Positions 23,075 through 33,598 of a stretch of DNA of 64,000 nucleotides are shown here, one piece after another (position 1 is the stretch's first letter; each line of letters begins with the position of its first letter). This DNA is from Rhynchosporium graminicola (lineage: Eukaryota; Ascomycota; Leotiomycetes; Helotiales; Ploettnerulaceae). Where the stretch lies: the NCBI GenBank assembly GCA_900074885.1, contig FJUW01000059.1, positions 1-64,000 on the forward strand. The letters run 5' to 3'. The notes beneath the pieces were generated by a model, which had not been told where the DNA came from, ran no database searches, and was given only the letters and a program-made list of their open reading frames with translations. Made by a program: the position numbers and the translations under genes.

Positions 23075-23292
23075 AGATCTAAAGGCGTAGATTAGAAGAA
23101 ATTAGAAGTAGAAATAGTATACTTAGGAGGAGTTTAAAAGCTTCTTAATACTAGCTATACGTATAGTTGGAATTAGAGCTAAAGCTCAACGTAGAGCAAG
23201 GGCATATTTTCGCTATTATAAGTACTAAGGTCTTGAAGAAGAAGAAGAAGAAGAAGGCATATAAATAGCTATAATTACTAGAAATTTACTCT

Positions 23293-25297
23293 CTACTCCT
23301 CCTCCTCCTCCTCCTCCTCCTCCTCCTCCTCTTCTATAGTTTATTATACTTCTTACTGATTATACTACTTCTTAAATGCCTTTAAATTCATCTTTATAAC
23401 CTTTAAGACTCTAGCTTTTATTCTAAGCTCTATTCCCTCTCTAATCATCGTCTCTAATATTATAGCTATATTATACTCTTACTCTATAAATATCTTAATA
23501 GCGAAGTCGAATTACGAAGCTATAGAAGCTTTAGGGGGTAGTAAGAGCTTATGAAGAAACGTTTTCAGCGTAAATAATACCTCCTTAGAATTACTATTAC
23601 TACATAGTAGGCTCGACTCTCGTAGATCTGCTATCGATAGAAACTCACTCCTAGCTCTCTTCTATAGTCGATTTAGAAGTAATTAAGGTTCAGGTAGTTA
23701 ATATTCATAGTCTAGAGGAAGTATATTAAGTTAAGAGTATATCGGAGGTTGAAAATAGCCCTATAGGCTAGGAGTATAAGGAGACTATACCGGAGGAGGT
23801 TAAGGAGGTTATATTATAGGGTACTAATATAGGAAGCTATTTAGAGGCTAATAAGGCGTCTGCAGAGGGTATTAGGCTCCTATTCGAAATTCAGATAATA
23901 AAGATAAATAATAGTAAGACTCTCTCTTCTTCTGCTTCCTCCCTCTTCTCTCCTTTACTTCTTCTGCCTCTTAACGCCTAGTAAGCTCTCTTAATAAGTC
24001 TCCTCTATGAAGTATAGAAAGCTTATTAATTATAGTAACTCTTTCTTTAATATTATAGCCCTAGCGAGTTAAATCAGCTCTTGAGAAGTAATAGTACTTA
24101 TTATTATTTACTTAGTAAAAGCGAGTAGTTAAACTATAAGAGCTAACTTTATAAGCCTATAGTACTTGAATTAAGGTTAAGAGCTCCTTAAAGGTTCCTT
24201 TTTCGGCTTAATAGCTTAGTTTCTCCTCCTCTATTAACTATACTATCGCTATACGAGGTTTCTTAGGCTTTAGTACTGTGACGCTTGCTCTAGAAAGGTC
24301 TCAAAACTACCTGAATAATAAGACCTCACATTGCCATGAATATGAAGTAGTAAGAATCACTTGAGAATCTACAACTAAGGAGTGAAGAAGTAGAGAGAGA
24401 ATGGAAGTATATACATGAAAAGGGGCCCCCAAACTCTACTCGTGTAATCTCGCTTAGCAGTAAGTGTTTCTACCAATAGGGAGAGACCTCCAAACCTGAC
24501 CAGTCGTCACAAGTACCTCTTTTCTCTCTTCTCTTAGATCTCTATATATACGCTTTAGAATAGTAATAATTAGAGGCTTTACTAGTACTAGATCTTTCTA
24601 TAGAGGTCGAACTATACTCTGAGGAGTTAAGACGATACTAAAGTAAATCTAGAGTCTGAGTATCTTCTCCTTGCCTTTAGCTCCCTAGTTTGAAACTCGT
24701 TTAATAATATAGTCGAAATCAGCTGAATTACTGATATCTACCTTAGTCGGATTGCTATTAGCTCTATACGTAGCGTACTAGTAAGTATGATCTCTTCTTA
24801 GGCTAGAAATACCCCTTGAATTAATAGTATTATCTGCTATCTCTCTAGTAGTCTCCTTAATCGATTAGTAGGTATATCCCTCCTCTCCTAGCTTATTTAA
24901 AATACTACTAATTATACTGCTAATACGCTCGCTATCTAGGTAGTATCGAATTTCCAACTCTATAACTTATATAATAATCTGCGGAAGCGAAGAAGAGAGT
25001 ATAATCGATTCAGGTAGAGGTGGAGGCGTCGATTGGCTTGCTATAGCTGGTGCTAGTACTATAGCTAGTACTAGTACTAGTACTAGTACTATAGCTAGTA
25101 CTATAGCTAGTACTATAGCTGCAACTGAGTCTATAATAAGCTCAGTAGACTTAGTTGCAGTACTCTTAGTATTGATTTTCAGGGTTATTTTAGCTAGTTA
25201 TACTAGCGCAGAAGGTAGTCGAGTACGTGGTTTAGTCGATTTACGTCCTTTTAGAGCTTTTATACTAATCTTAGAAGCAGATTTAGGAGGTATAGCC
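23293..25297 (-). pseudogene. Second ORF of transposon B1, minus strand, function unknown
   Basis: Reads convergently to the transposase. Its C-terminus is a run of Glu codons encoded by a (CTC)n microsatellite (23296-23332 on the plus strand) followed at once by a stop at 23293-23295. Upstream frames, with RIP stops, give Ser/Thr/Ile-rich and Lys/Arg/Glu-rich stretches and an N-terminal part with SKISKKALKGRKSTKPRTR-like basic residues; the corresponding B2 stretch is still open for 103 codons. I recognise no domain. The solo LTR at 24277-24511 interrupts it. It may be a cargo or accessory protein of the transposon. Confidence 0.5.
24277..24511. mobile_element. Solo LTR of family D (235 bp), TSD AGTAC
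   Basis: TGTGACGC...GTCGTCACA, flanked by AGTAC at 24272-24276 and 24512-24516. The empty site, one AGTAC, is present in B2 near 55120. It keeps TG...CA ends and more CA/TG dinucleotides than the other D LTRs, so it is the least RIP-mutated copy here. It is the product of LTR-LTR recombination of a D element. Confidence 0.92.
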
Positions 25298-25489
25298 GCA
25301 GACTGAATATATACTCTATAGATTAAGAGCTTCAAAAAGAAGTAGTTTGGAGGCAAATCGGTATAGTATTCATAGAGCTTCAGTAGTTTCTAGTTCTGAT
25401 AATTATAGTATATTAATATTTAGTGGGGTTCATACTAAAAGGCGGTGTACCGGCGTTATTTACTAAAGAATCACGCCAAACCGAAGAAT
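25298..25489. repeat. Right terminal inverted repeat of B1, last 5 bp missing
   Basis: Matches the left TIR but stops at GAAGAAT; the expected CACTG and TA are absent and AGCTTATA follows. Confidence 0.85.
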
Positions 25490-26326
25490 AGCTTATAACT
25501 TCCCTATTGCGATCAGATAGTAAGCTATTGGAACGTCTGCTTCAACCGGTGTCTTGGGCATTAAAAGCCTCTGGAATCATCATATTTACGAACCATTCCC
25601 GATTTTAATCCTTGAACTTCTTCTTACTCTTTAGTGCTGGAAGTGGTAGTACGATTGGATCAGTGCGTGATCTCTTCGTACTCCTAACGAAGTCGTGTAA
25701 TGTAGTAAAGGTATCGCTAGAGAACTAGGAAAGCTTAAGAGTACTACGAATACTGGAGACCTTTATAAGTATCATAAGTCTGAAGTCGAGAAGATTAAAG
25801 TATCAGTAGTGGGATGGTAGATACTTATAATGAGCGGCAGCTAGCTATGATATGGAAACATATGGGTTTCTCGAACCTGTATGTGGAATGATTCTTGGAA
25901 TAATGGTAAGAAAAGAGACTTTCGAGCTCCATACATGGAAGATCTAAAAATTTACTTTATCGGTTACTATTACTGAGCGATTAGGGTCTGATTTGTACTT
26001 GATAGAGGGGTGACAAAGGAACTTTCCTCGCCACTTAGAACATTTTTTGGTACGGAAAATTTACAACTAAAAGTAAGTACATTATATCTGAAACGCTAGA
26101 GCGTCAAATCCGTAATCGCCATTTTCAATCATTGCAGCGTTGAGAGGAAGGTTACGTGGATGAAAGCATTGTTACTGTAACTATTTCTTGGCAACCACGA
26201 GGCCTCGGTGATGGACGCGTTTAAATGTTTACATCCCATCGCAAGCCTAAAATACATCCAACACTCTCACCAACTGACTCAATCTAAGGATTTCGAGCCT
26301 CAAAACAACCGCTTATACGCGCCACT
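25490..26326. other. Intergenic / promoter region of the LRR gene
   Basis: Normal composition; no ORF or RNA gene recognised. Confidence 0.5.
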
Positions 26327-27874
26327 ATGTCAGAAGATCTTCCTCTTCCGCGATTGACCTGGAATCCGAGCACAGAAACATTCTCCAAGGACGCACCCAG
26401 GAAACGTGTGAGGAGCAGCCCGCCCGTGTCTAGTGACCCAATCTTCTCTGGCGACGAAGATCCATCCGCCGACAACTATACGCAGCACGATGTGCGACGG
26501 AAAAGGAAATATCGCGGGCCATGGTATCGTCAGAGACCGGAGCCCGATTCAGAACTGAATGATTCGGATCAATTGCCGCAGAGGAAGAAGAGACCATTTG
26601 AGAGGCAGTTTGATAGTGGGATATTTATGGGCAGTGATGGCACGGATATAGGAGAGGAGATGGAGGATGCGGGTGCTGGAAACGGACCTGCGTTGTCTCT
26701 GAGACTTGAGAGGGATCTTAAGACCGAGGAGAGATTGTCACCGGAGGATATGGCTAGGAAGCAGATTGAGTTGTGTTTGGAAGAGGGGAATGAGATCATT
26801 GATCTATCGTGAGTATGCTACATATATATCGAAGCAAAGGCTAACAGTTCCAGGTCATCATCATTAACAAGCCTCTCCAATGCTACTATACGACCCCTAA
26901 ATGCTTTCACCCGCGTGCCAACTTCCTCCGATGCCTTCTTCCCTCTACAGCCCAAGCTTAAGCTATTCCTCTACTCCAACCGGTTGACCTCGCTTCCAGC
27001 GGAACTCTTCAACCTCGAGCGCCTCACAGTTCTCAGTCTCCGCGACAATGAAATTCATGAACTGCCTCCTAGCATTGGGAAGTTACAACGCCTGCGCGAG
27101 CTCAACCTCTCTCAAAACGGTTTGCGATACCTCCCCTACGAGATCCTCGATCTCCTCACCCAGACAAGCGATCTAAGCAGCCTAATTTTACATCCTAACA
27201 AGTTCCACCAAGCACAAGTCCCAGAAAGTGAAGAGATGGAAGTAGAAGAGCTACAATACAAAATCGGACTCGGCAACAGGACGCCCAAACATCCGTTTAA
27301 GGACGCGGCTATATCGTGTATGCCAAGTCGTGCTGGGCCAGATTGGCATCCTAGATGGAAGGTTGAATTCCAAGCACGTTCTGAGATTAGGTTCTTGGAT
27401 ATTATAGGCAGGCTTGTGAAAGGGCCTGTGTTCAATTTTTCTATTCCAGTGGCGGATTTAGACGATACACCTCACGCACCGACATCCCATAGCGTCGAGA
27501 CCTCACGCTCTCCCTCTCTTTTCGAAGTCGCCCTTACAGCCTGCTCACGCTCACCACAACTCCCTTACCTATCTGACATGCTCGAGAAAGATAGCCCGGA
27601 TTACCTGCACAGGATCTTGACAGATGCTGTAGTGAAACGGGATTCAGGAGGCAGCAAATGTACGATATGTGAGCGGAATTACATATTGCCGCGAACCGAG
27701 TGGATTGAGTGGTGGGAGATTGCTAGGAATTTGCATGAGGCGATCCCGAGTGCTGCGAGTCCGTTGAGGCAGAGGGAAAATGATAGGGATGTTATGGAGA
27801 GTATGATCCCGTTGATTAGGAGAGGGTGCAGTTGGAAGTGTGTGCCAGAGAAGATGATTAAGCTAGATGTATAA
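26327..27874 (+). CDS. Leucine-rich repeat protein, 2 exons, 500 aa
   Basis: Exons 26327-26808 and 26854-27874; the 45-nt intron starts GTGAGT, has CTAAC at 26841 and ends CAG, joining IIDLS to SSSLTSLSN. The N-terminal 160 residues are polar and probably disordered, rich in Arg, Asp and Pro (RKRKYRGPWYRQR). About residues 195-260 hold typical LRRs (LKLFLYSNRLTSLP, LTVLSLRDNEIHELP, LRELNLSQNGLRYLP). The C-terminal part has a CTIC pair and another Cys pair (CSWKC), which could bind metal. The fungal family with short central LRRs has no function I can name. It converges on the phosducin-like gene, with about 500 bp between stops. Confidence 0.88.
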
Positions 27875-28378
27875 GAACTTTCGGGCCTTGATATGAATCC
27901 GGGGTTGCTTGATAGTGCTTATATATAGTGGCAGCATGTGTATTTATGCATGTTGGAGTTTAAATGTGCCGAATTGTTGTTCTATGGAGCTTCCAAGCTG
28001 GCTTGAACCATCTACAACTAACTGTCTTGTCATGCGAGGCTTCAGAGTTCTAAATCACTTTCTTCGAGGGCTTATTCCGTTTTCACATCTCCCACGAGCA
28101 CCTAGAATGGTGTTATGTATTTCCTCCCATGATTCGACTTCGGGGTTCTTAAGCTCTCCTTATCACCAAGACTTGAGGTGCAAATTCATGTTCGGTGCCA
28201 GTCAAATTTCTATTTTATAGAACCTGGCCCGGACACCCTGTATTCCTCATATCCAGACCTACAATCATGGTCTCGAAATTTTAGGCAAGCATGTAATGCT
28301 TCTCTATCAGAAGCTCTCGGCTCTCTCCCAAGCACCGGAACTCCGCTGCAAATGCAAAATAGTATCGTCTTGACATCC

Positions 28379-29275
28379 CTAGTCCCAATCATCATCATCA
28401 CTCTCGATATTCGCCTGCTTCACACCCGACCTGATCCCACCCTTCTCCCTCTTCTCCTCCTCCTCATCCTCCTTCTCCCTCCTCCTTCTCAAAATCCTCA
28501 CATCATTATCCTTTACAGCCCCAATATCAATCAACAACTGGTCAATCTCTTTCATCCCAATCCTCACACCCCCCATGGTCATCAACGTCACTATCTGCTT
28601 CACAATATCTCCCTTATTATAAACCAGAATCGTAGGACAATTCCGATCCGGGTACCCCTCAATCGCCATATCGCCTCTGATCTCACAGAACTTGATCTCA
28701 CCAAACTCTTTCGCAGCTTGTCTCCATAATTCGGTCAGGACTCGCGATTCGACATTCGTTCCGAGGCCGCTGGTGAGGTTGACGAGGACTGGGTTGGAGG
28801 TACTGGCTTCGGTGACTTCGCGCGAATAATCTGGTTTGGAGAGAGGGTAGACGGAGCCGTGAACGGCGGCTTTGGCTATGAATGAAAGCTCTTGCACGCG
28901 CTGTTGGCGGTATTTCTCGAGGAAGCTCTCGTCTTCTAGGTCTTCGAGTTCGTCAAGCTCGTCCAAGTCTTTGCCTTCTAATCTATTCTCGTACGCGAGA
29001 CGACGACCTTCGATGATGGCTTCTTCAATGAATTTTGTAGGAGATGGGGGCCGTTCTGGGATGATTTTGTGTTTACGAAGGATATCATTCCTGGAGTCTT
29101 GTTAGAATTGAGTAAAAGCCGTGAAGAAGTGCTGCCTTGAATATGCACCTCTTCATTTCGTTCTGGACGCAACATAGCGTGGTGTTTCTTTACAAAAACG
29201 TAGAACTTACCATTCTGTATCTGCATTTGGATCATCTATTGGAACGCTGATACGCTCATCTTTTGGTGCTGCCAT
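28379..29275 (-). CDS. plp2: Phosducin-like protein (Plp2 family), 2 exons, 258 aa
   Basis: Exons 29275-29211 and 29090-28379 (minus); the 120-nt intron begins GTAAGT and ends CTCCAG, with a CTAAC branch. The N-terminus MAAPKDERISVPIDDPN and the joined W-NDILRKHKIIPERPP fit the family. The acidic ELDELEDLEDE segment is followed by a thioredoxin-like domain (about residues 100-220) with LTSGLGTNVESRV, EIRGDMAIEGYPDRNCPT and TLMTMGGVRIG. The tail is charged and ends in DDDDWD. Yeast Plp2 is a cytosolic co-chaperone of the CCT chaperonin needed for actin and tubulin folding; the same role is inferred. Length and motif order are normal. Confidence 0.93.
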
Positions 29276-29773
29276 TGCGTCGAGTTGTTGATTCGGGAGT
29301 TACCTAGCAGTCGCATGTTGCTCCATGATGGCGGGGATATTTCTTGCCCCTCCAAGAGCTTTGACCCATGTCCGCCTGCCAAGACAACGTTGTCTGCCCA
29401 AAAATGCTTTGGTTCAAGAACAAACACGGATATCTTATCAGCGAAGAAGGCAAATCATCTCTGCTAATATAATTCAATCAAAGGCTCGTCTTCCAAATAG
29501 CTGAATATCTCAGAGTGTATTATTGGTGCCTGATATAGAAGGCATCATAGCTGGATTGGATTTAGACTCAGGCCGAAACTTCCATTCGCTTATTGTTTTG
29601 GGTGGGCCCGCACATTGAAGTGCAGGAATTTCCCACTTCCATTCGACACTTTCGCTCTCTCCATATCGACATCGACAACGACTGACTTCGCGCTCCGTCC
29701 TTCAAGTAATCAACCTCACGAACGACCCGTCAGTCACTCAAATCAATTCAGATTTCGATCACAAATCGTCAAA
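29276..29773. other. Divergent intergenic region between plp2 and rps27
   Basis: About 500 bp shared promoter. The pyrimidine-rich stretch just upstream of the rps27 ATG is typical of a ribosomal protein 5' UTR. Short frames at 29285-29467 and 29615-29926 have no support. Confidence 0.5.
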
Positions 29774-30298
29774 ATGGTAAGGAATCTTCCTATAGCAGAA
29801 TGGATTACGACATGCGGTGAGGGGCGAATTGGCAATTGGCACACGACCCTGGGTGGCAACTTTGAAATTGAAGGCTTCACGATGGATACGGGTTGGCCCT
29901 CTGCTCGGGATGCTGCAGATGGATGAAATGCGTTTGCAGGATTGAGAATGGTTTCAAAGATGCAAATGCTAATGTGGTGCTGCCTAAATAGGTTCTCGCC
30001 GTTGATCTCCTCAACCCAACCCCAGCCGCTGAGGCTCGCAAGCACAAGCTCAAGGTACGACCATCGAAAGAATTGAGCATAAAGATAGAGCACGAAAGCT
30101 GATGATAACCCGCAGAACCTTGTTCCTGCCCCTAGATCCTTCTTCATGGATGTTAAGTGCCCCGGCTGTTTCACCATCACCACCGTTTTCTCGCACGCAC
30201 AAACCGTCGTCATTTGCGCTGGCTGCTCGACCGTTCTCTGCCAGCCAACAGGAGGAAAGGCACGTCTCACAGAGGGCTGCTCTTTCCGCAGAAAGTAG
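29774..30298 (+). CDS. rps27: 40S ribosomal protein eS27, 3 coding exons, 82 aa
   Basis: Coding exons 29774-29776 (ATG only), 29992-30054 and 30116-30298; introns of 215 nt (GTAAGG...TAG) and 61 nt (GTACGA...CAG). The joined protein starts [20 protein letters not shown] and carries the eS27 zinc finger CPGC-x14-CAGC, ending TEGCSFRRK. Length matches the family. It is a component of the small ribosomal subunit. The start codon is separated from the rest of the protein by intron 1, a common arrangement in ribosomal protein genes. An antisense frame (29743-30270) is a shadow. Confidence 0.96.
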
Positions 30299-31861
30299 AT
30301 CCGTCTTCCTCGATCTATCTTTCCTTTCCGCCTTTCGCCCTCGGTTTCGTTCGGTCAAATGCATTTGTTCATCATGAGAGTTTAGACGGTTGGGAACCTG
30401 GCTTGCTCTCGGCTTCTTATTTGCGCAATACCTATATTTGTGACGGATAGAAGATGGATGTGGGAACCTACAAAAGAATCCTTGAAAGCAATAGCACAAA
30501 ATTAAAGGGCGTTTTAGGGGAACCTTGCCGGATATCTTGCATCAAATTCTTCGTCTTCGACCATCTTGCCAGTTCGTTTTTCCCCCTCGCGTGTACCTTG
30601 AACGTTGGTTGTCTCAATATGCGATTTGAATTGCATGGGAGGGAGCTGAAATGGGCGTTCACTTGAGCTTTCGGAGGAGGTTCACCTGGATAGGTGAACC
30701 TACCTTTGATGCGAGGACGTGGTGCTTATTGAGGATCGCTACATACCCAGTGCAGGGCTTTGTGCATACAGAAATAAGGTTGTTCACGAAGTTCTGATGA
30801 TTGAGACGATGTACGCGATGTGAACTATATGTGATGTGAAACTACTTATTATGTGATATCGCGAAGTATTCCACTTGTCTAGTTTACATCATGATACCCT
30901 GTCTTTCAGCGTAGCAGTCTCGGTTCTGGGAAAGTGTTCAAGTGATACGCTTGGAGATCGGTACCTGGAGGGAGGTATCTGCAACCTCTTTGGCCTACAT
31001 CGATCTAGCACGGTAGTAGCCACATCTCATTCTCGCACGCCATAAAGGTCCAGATATCCTCAATCAGTACTGTAGTGGATAGCCAGAAATTCTAGGTAGA
31101 AATTACCGATGACTCCGTCAAATGCCTAACACCTCCTCGCTGAAAACTGACTTGAACTTAGGAACCGTTAATACTGATGAATGATACACCACATCCCGAC
31201 ATTGCTCTTAACCTTGCTCTGTACATTTTGTACTTTTAAGAGTTCACCCAGATAAGAGTGGAGTATGAGGACTCGGATCGGAATTATGAACAAACCAGTG
31301 CAAACAATATTATCAATATTCATGACACTTAAGTGACTTCGAATTGTACTTTACTTATATTCCTTATATGAAAATGCCTTCAATGGCATCAATATGCTTC
31401 CAGCCAATTATCTCCCTTCTAAAGAAGCCTGACGCGATATCCCCGCGTTCTGTTCCAAAGCCCATTCAGGGGCCACGCGATGTAGCAGCGCCTTTCCAGG
31501 GCTTCCGAGGCCAATCCCAGCAGCTATCGCGACGCCAATCTCCGGTTATCAATTGTGTCTCTCACTTGTATTCCACGAATAATCAATCCGCTCATTAACC
31601 CCTCACTGCTGGGAATTCCTTAATTTAACCATCCATTCATTCCTTCTCTCTTCTTTGGATAGAAAATCCATATTCCGTTCCCCGCCTCGCAAAAAGAAAA
31701 TCAACTCGTACACAGCGCAGCCACCCCCTGATACCTGGAATTTCCTCCAGCAAACCCAAGAACCAAGAAGACAGGTTTCCAGACAGATCTGCCAACTCGT
31801 CAGCCTCAAACACATTAAGTTCCTTTCCCTGTTTCCGGTGGTAGAGAGAAGGAAAGACACA
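30299..31861. other. Intergenic between rps27 and the RNR-inhibitor gene; no gene recognised
   Basis: Contains only short frames without recognisable content. One perfect hairpin lies at 30678-30701. Confidence 0.5.
30678..30701. repeat. Perfect inverted repeat, 10-bp arms, 4-nt loop
   Basis: AGGTTCACCT (30678-30687) and AGGTGAACCT (30692-30701) around GGAT, 380 bp downstream of the rps27 stop. Confidence 0.6.
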
Positions 31862-32740
31862 ATGCCACGCCACCAAGCAAAGCGTCCTTATGCCGGCACA
31901 CGATCCTCATCCCAATCAGCTATAACTTCCTACTTTTCACACGCCTCTCCTTCTCAAGAGACAGATATCAACTCAAAACCAGCAGCGTACTGCCTCTCAT
32001 CACAGCCACACACAAGCTATACGCCTGCCCTTCCGCACTCAATCCAATCCAACCTTCTGAACGTTGGCATGCGAGTAAGGAAATCCGTGCCTGAAGGATA
32101 TAAAACCGGTTCCTATTCCGCCTTCACGCTGTTCGCCGACAACACCGTCCCTTCCGATTCCACATCCTCAATGTCCGCCATGTCATCCTCCCCCTGTCCT
32201 CCAGCTTTGAAAACCCGTCCCCGCTCAGGAGCCAGAGAACTCACGCCCTTCTGTGGTATCTTAACCGTAGGAGGTATGGCCGCGCAACAATGGGGCACTT
32301 ACAACTCTTCAGGGTCGAGTGGAGAAATGGATGAGGATAGTACAGAGGCGGATGATGTACCGTTTCTGAGTAGTCAGGGAAGCACAATTTCGAGCTCGAG
32401 TCTACAGGGAGAGGGGACTTCTGCACCTGGGGGAAATAAACGACGATTCTTCGAGGACGAGGACGAGACTTCCAATTTGTTTTCCAGTTCTAGTACAGGT
32501 TTAAATCCGAATACTTTCATGGACGCCAGCCCGGTGGTGGGAGAGAGAATCTTGGCTGTCCCGAGGCGTAAGAAGTCGGCTGGTGGGAAAGGACCTGGGC
32601 ATATTTCTAGCCAAGTCAGGATTTTTGGACAAGAGAACCTTCAGGGAAGGAGCAATGGGAATGGAAACGGAGATTTTGAGGATGCGGAGTTTTTAGATTA
32701 TGGGCTTGCTGGGGAGATAGAGATGAGTGGGTGTAACTGA
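31862..32740 (+). CDS. Dif1/Spd1-type ribonucleotide reductase inhibitor with PIP box, 292 aa
   Basis: Single exon. The frame is open upstream to 31655, but I prefer the ATG at 31862 because it starts MPRHQAKRPYAG just before the first conserved motif. QSAITSYF (residues 18-25) is a full PIP box (Q-x2-I-x2-Y-F). NVGMRVRKSVPEGYKTG (about 67-83) is the Hug-type motif of the Spd1/Dif1/Hug1 family (RNR_inhib). A further block, ARELTPFCGILTVGGMA, is followed by a Ser-rich, acidic disordered tail. Family members bind or relocalise the small subunit of ribonucleotide reductase; fission yeast Spd1 is destroyed by CRL4-Cdt2 on PCNA. Function here is inferred from motifs only. Confidence 0.8.
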   Translation: MPRHQAKRPYAGTRSSSQSAITSYFSHASPSQETDINSKPAAYCLSSQPHTSYTPALPHSIQSNLLNVGMRVRKSVPEGYKTGSYSAFTLFADNTVPSDSTSSMSAMSSSPCPPALKTRPRSGARELTPFCGILTVGGMAAQQWGTYNSSGSSGEMDEDSTEADDVPFLSSQGSTISSSSLQGEGTSAPGGNKRRFFEDEDETSNLFSSSSTGLNPNTFMDASPVVGERILAVPRRKKSAGGKGPGHISSQVRIFGQENLQGRSNGNGNGDFEDAEFLDYGLAGEIEMSGCN

Positions 32741-33555
32741 GAAATTTGAGTTCGTCTCTCGGTATTTGGAGTGTGATTTGTATATTGGGCTCGGATGGAT
32801 GGATGTTGTGAGCCATCATGATAAGGGCTTGAAGCCATAGGATGCATAGGATTGGAGTTAGGGCTTGATGATTCTGCTTGGACAGGAAGGCGTTTGGTTG
32901 ACCGTTATGATGTATTATGACACCTCTGAACAGTTTGGAAAGGTGGCAAGTGTACAGATTTCACTTTTCAAAGTAAAGTATATGAATGCAGATACCAGAA
33001 GTGCGTACGAACCGCTTGCTTCACGATGGAGAACATCTCTTTGAGCTGAACGTTTATACCTCATCAACATTACTGAATTCCCATGATTGCACCAAATGAA
33101 AGAGCAAGATCTATCTGTCATGTTATCGTCCTACGTCACCTTACTGCCTTCTAGAGCCCCTTCGCTTTTCTCAATTCCCTTCTTATCAAGTCAAAGGCAA
33201 AAGAAATACTTGCTTACTTAATTTTTCTTCCAGCCTGTTCTCTAGTAGATCGATAGACTTTGTAAAGATTTTTTTCTCCTCAATCCGAGCGAATTACTCC
33301 TCATTGTGTGTCACAAGAGACGTTTCCCATATTAGGATACATCGCAGTTGATTAAGCTATGGGTGGGCATGAAACCTTCGGCATCTCGCTAGTGGGGAGG
33401 AGTAAACAAGGAGGACGGGAGGAAGAATTAGGGAGAGGGGAAGGTGTGGTTAAATTAAGCCTCTATCTAGGAGCTCAAAACATATTGGAAATCTATCTCT
33501 TGAGAATGGGGAGACCGCGAGATCAAAAGCCAAGTTTCGAGAATCCCCCCCCCCC

Positions 33556-33598
33556 NNNNNNNNNNNNNNNNNNNNNNNNNNNNNNNNNNNNNNNNNNN
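33556..33598. other. Assembly gap of 43 N between poly-C runs
   Basis: N from 33556 to 33598, preceded by 11 C and followed by 9 C then AAAAAA. A homopolymer or strong-structure sequencing stop is likely. The frame that appears to run through it is not meaningful. Confidence 0.95.

Larger units (their letters stand above)
13045..23264 (+). pseudogene. Tc1/mariner DD34E-type transposase of B1, split by A1 and RIP-mutated
   Basis: Coding remains lie at 13045-13873 and, after the A1 insertion, 23080-23264. In frame one can read a helix-turn-helix part, then FIDKSAYNER (first catalytic Asp), IIIDNASIYRA (second Asp) and a YYPFFNLIKE-SFADL block where the family has NPIE. This places the third acid 34 residues after the second Asp; that Glu codon now reads Lys (AAA), a G-to-A change. 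The C-terminus ends in seven Glu codons (GAA) then GI and stop. RIP stops (CAA/CAG/TGG changed) interrupt the frame. The IS630/Tc1 assignment is firm; activity is excluded. Confidence 0.8.
12848..25489 (+). mobile_element. Tc1/mariner-type transposon B, copy B1 (3.2 kb, expanded by nested insertions)
   Basis: Terminal inverted repeats of about 197 bp (12848-13044 and 25298-25489) begin CAGTGATTCTTCGG. The left end follows TA; the right end lacks the last five bases (CACTG) and the TA seen in copy B2. Subtracting A1 with its TSD (9,206 bp) and the solo LTR with its TSD (240 bp) leaves 3,196 bp, against 3,201 bp for B2 treated the same way. It carries a plus-strand DD34E-type transposase pseudogene and a convergent minus-strand second ORF. 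It is RIP-mutated throughout. Confidence 0.9.

Noticed and set aside
23296..23332. (CTC)n as an independent microsatellite locus
   Set aside because: It encodes the poly-Glu end of the transposon B second ORF and recurs, longer, at the same place in B2 (54133-54181).
29743..30270. 175-codon minus-strand frame over rps27
   Set aside because: Antisense to a certain ribosomal protein gene.
31655..31861. N-terminal extension of the RNR inhibitor by 69 residues
   Set aside because: The extension has no conserved motif and resembles a pyrimidine-rich 5' UTR; the Met at 31862 begins the conserved part.
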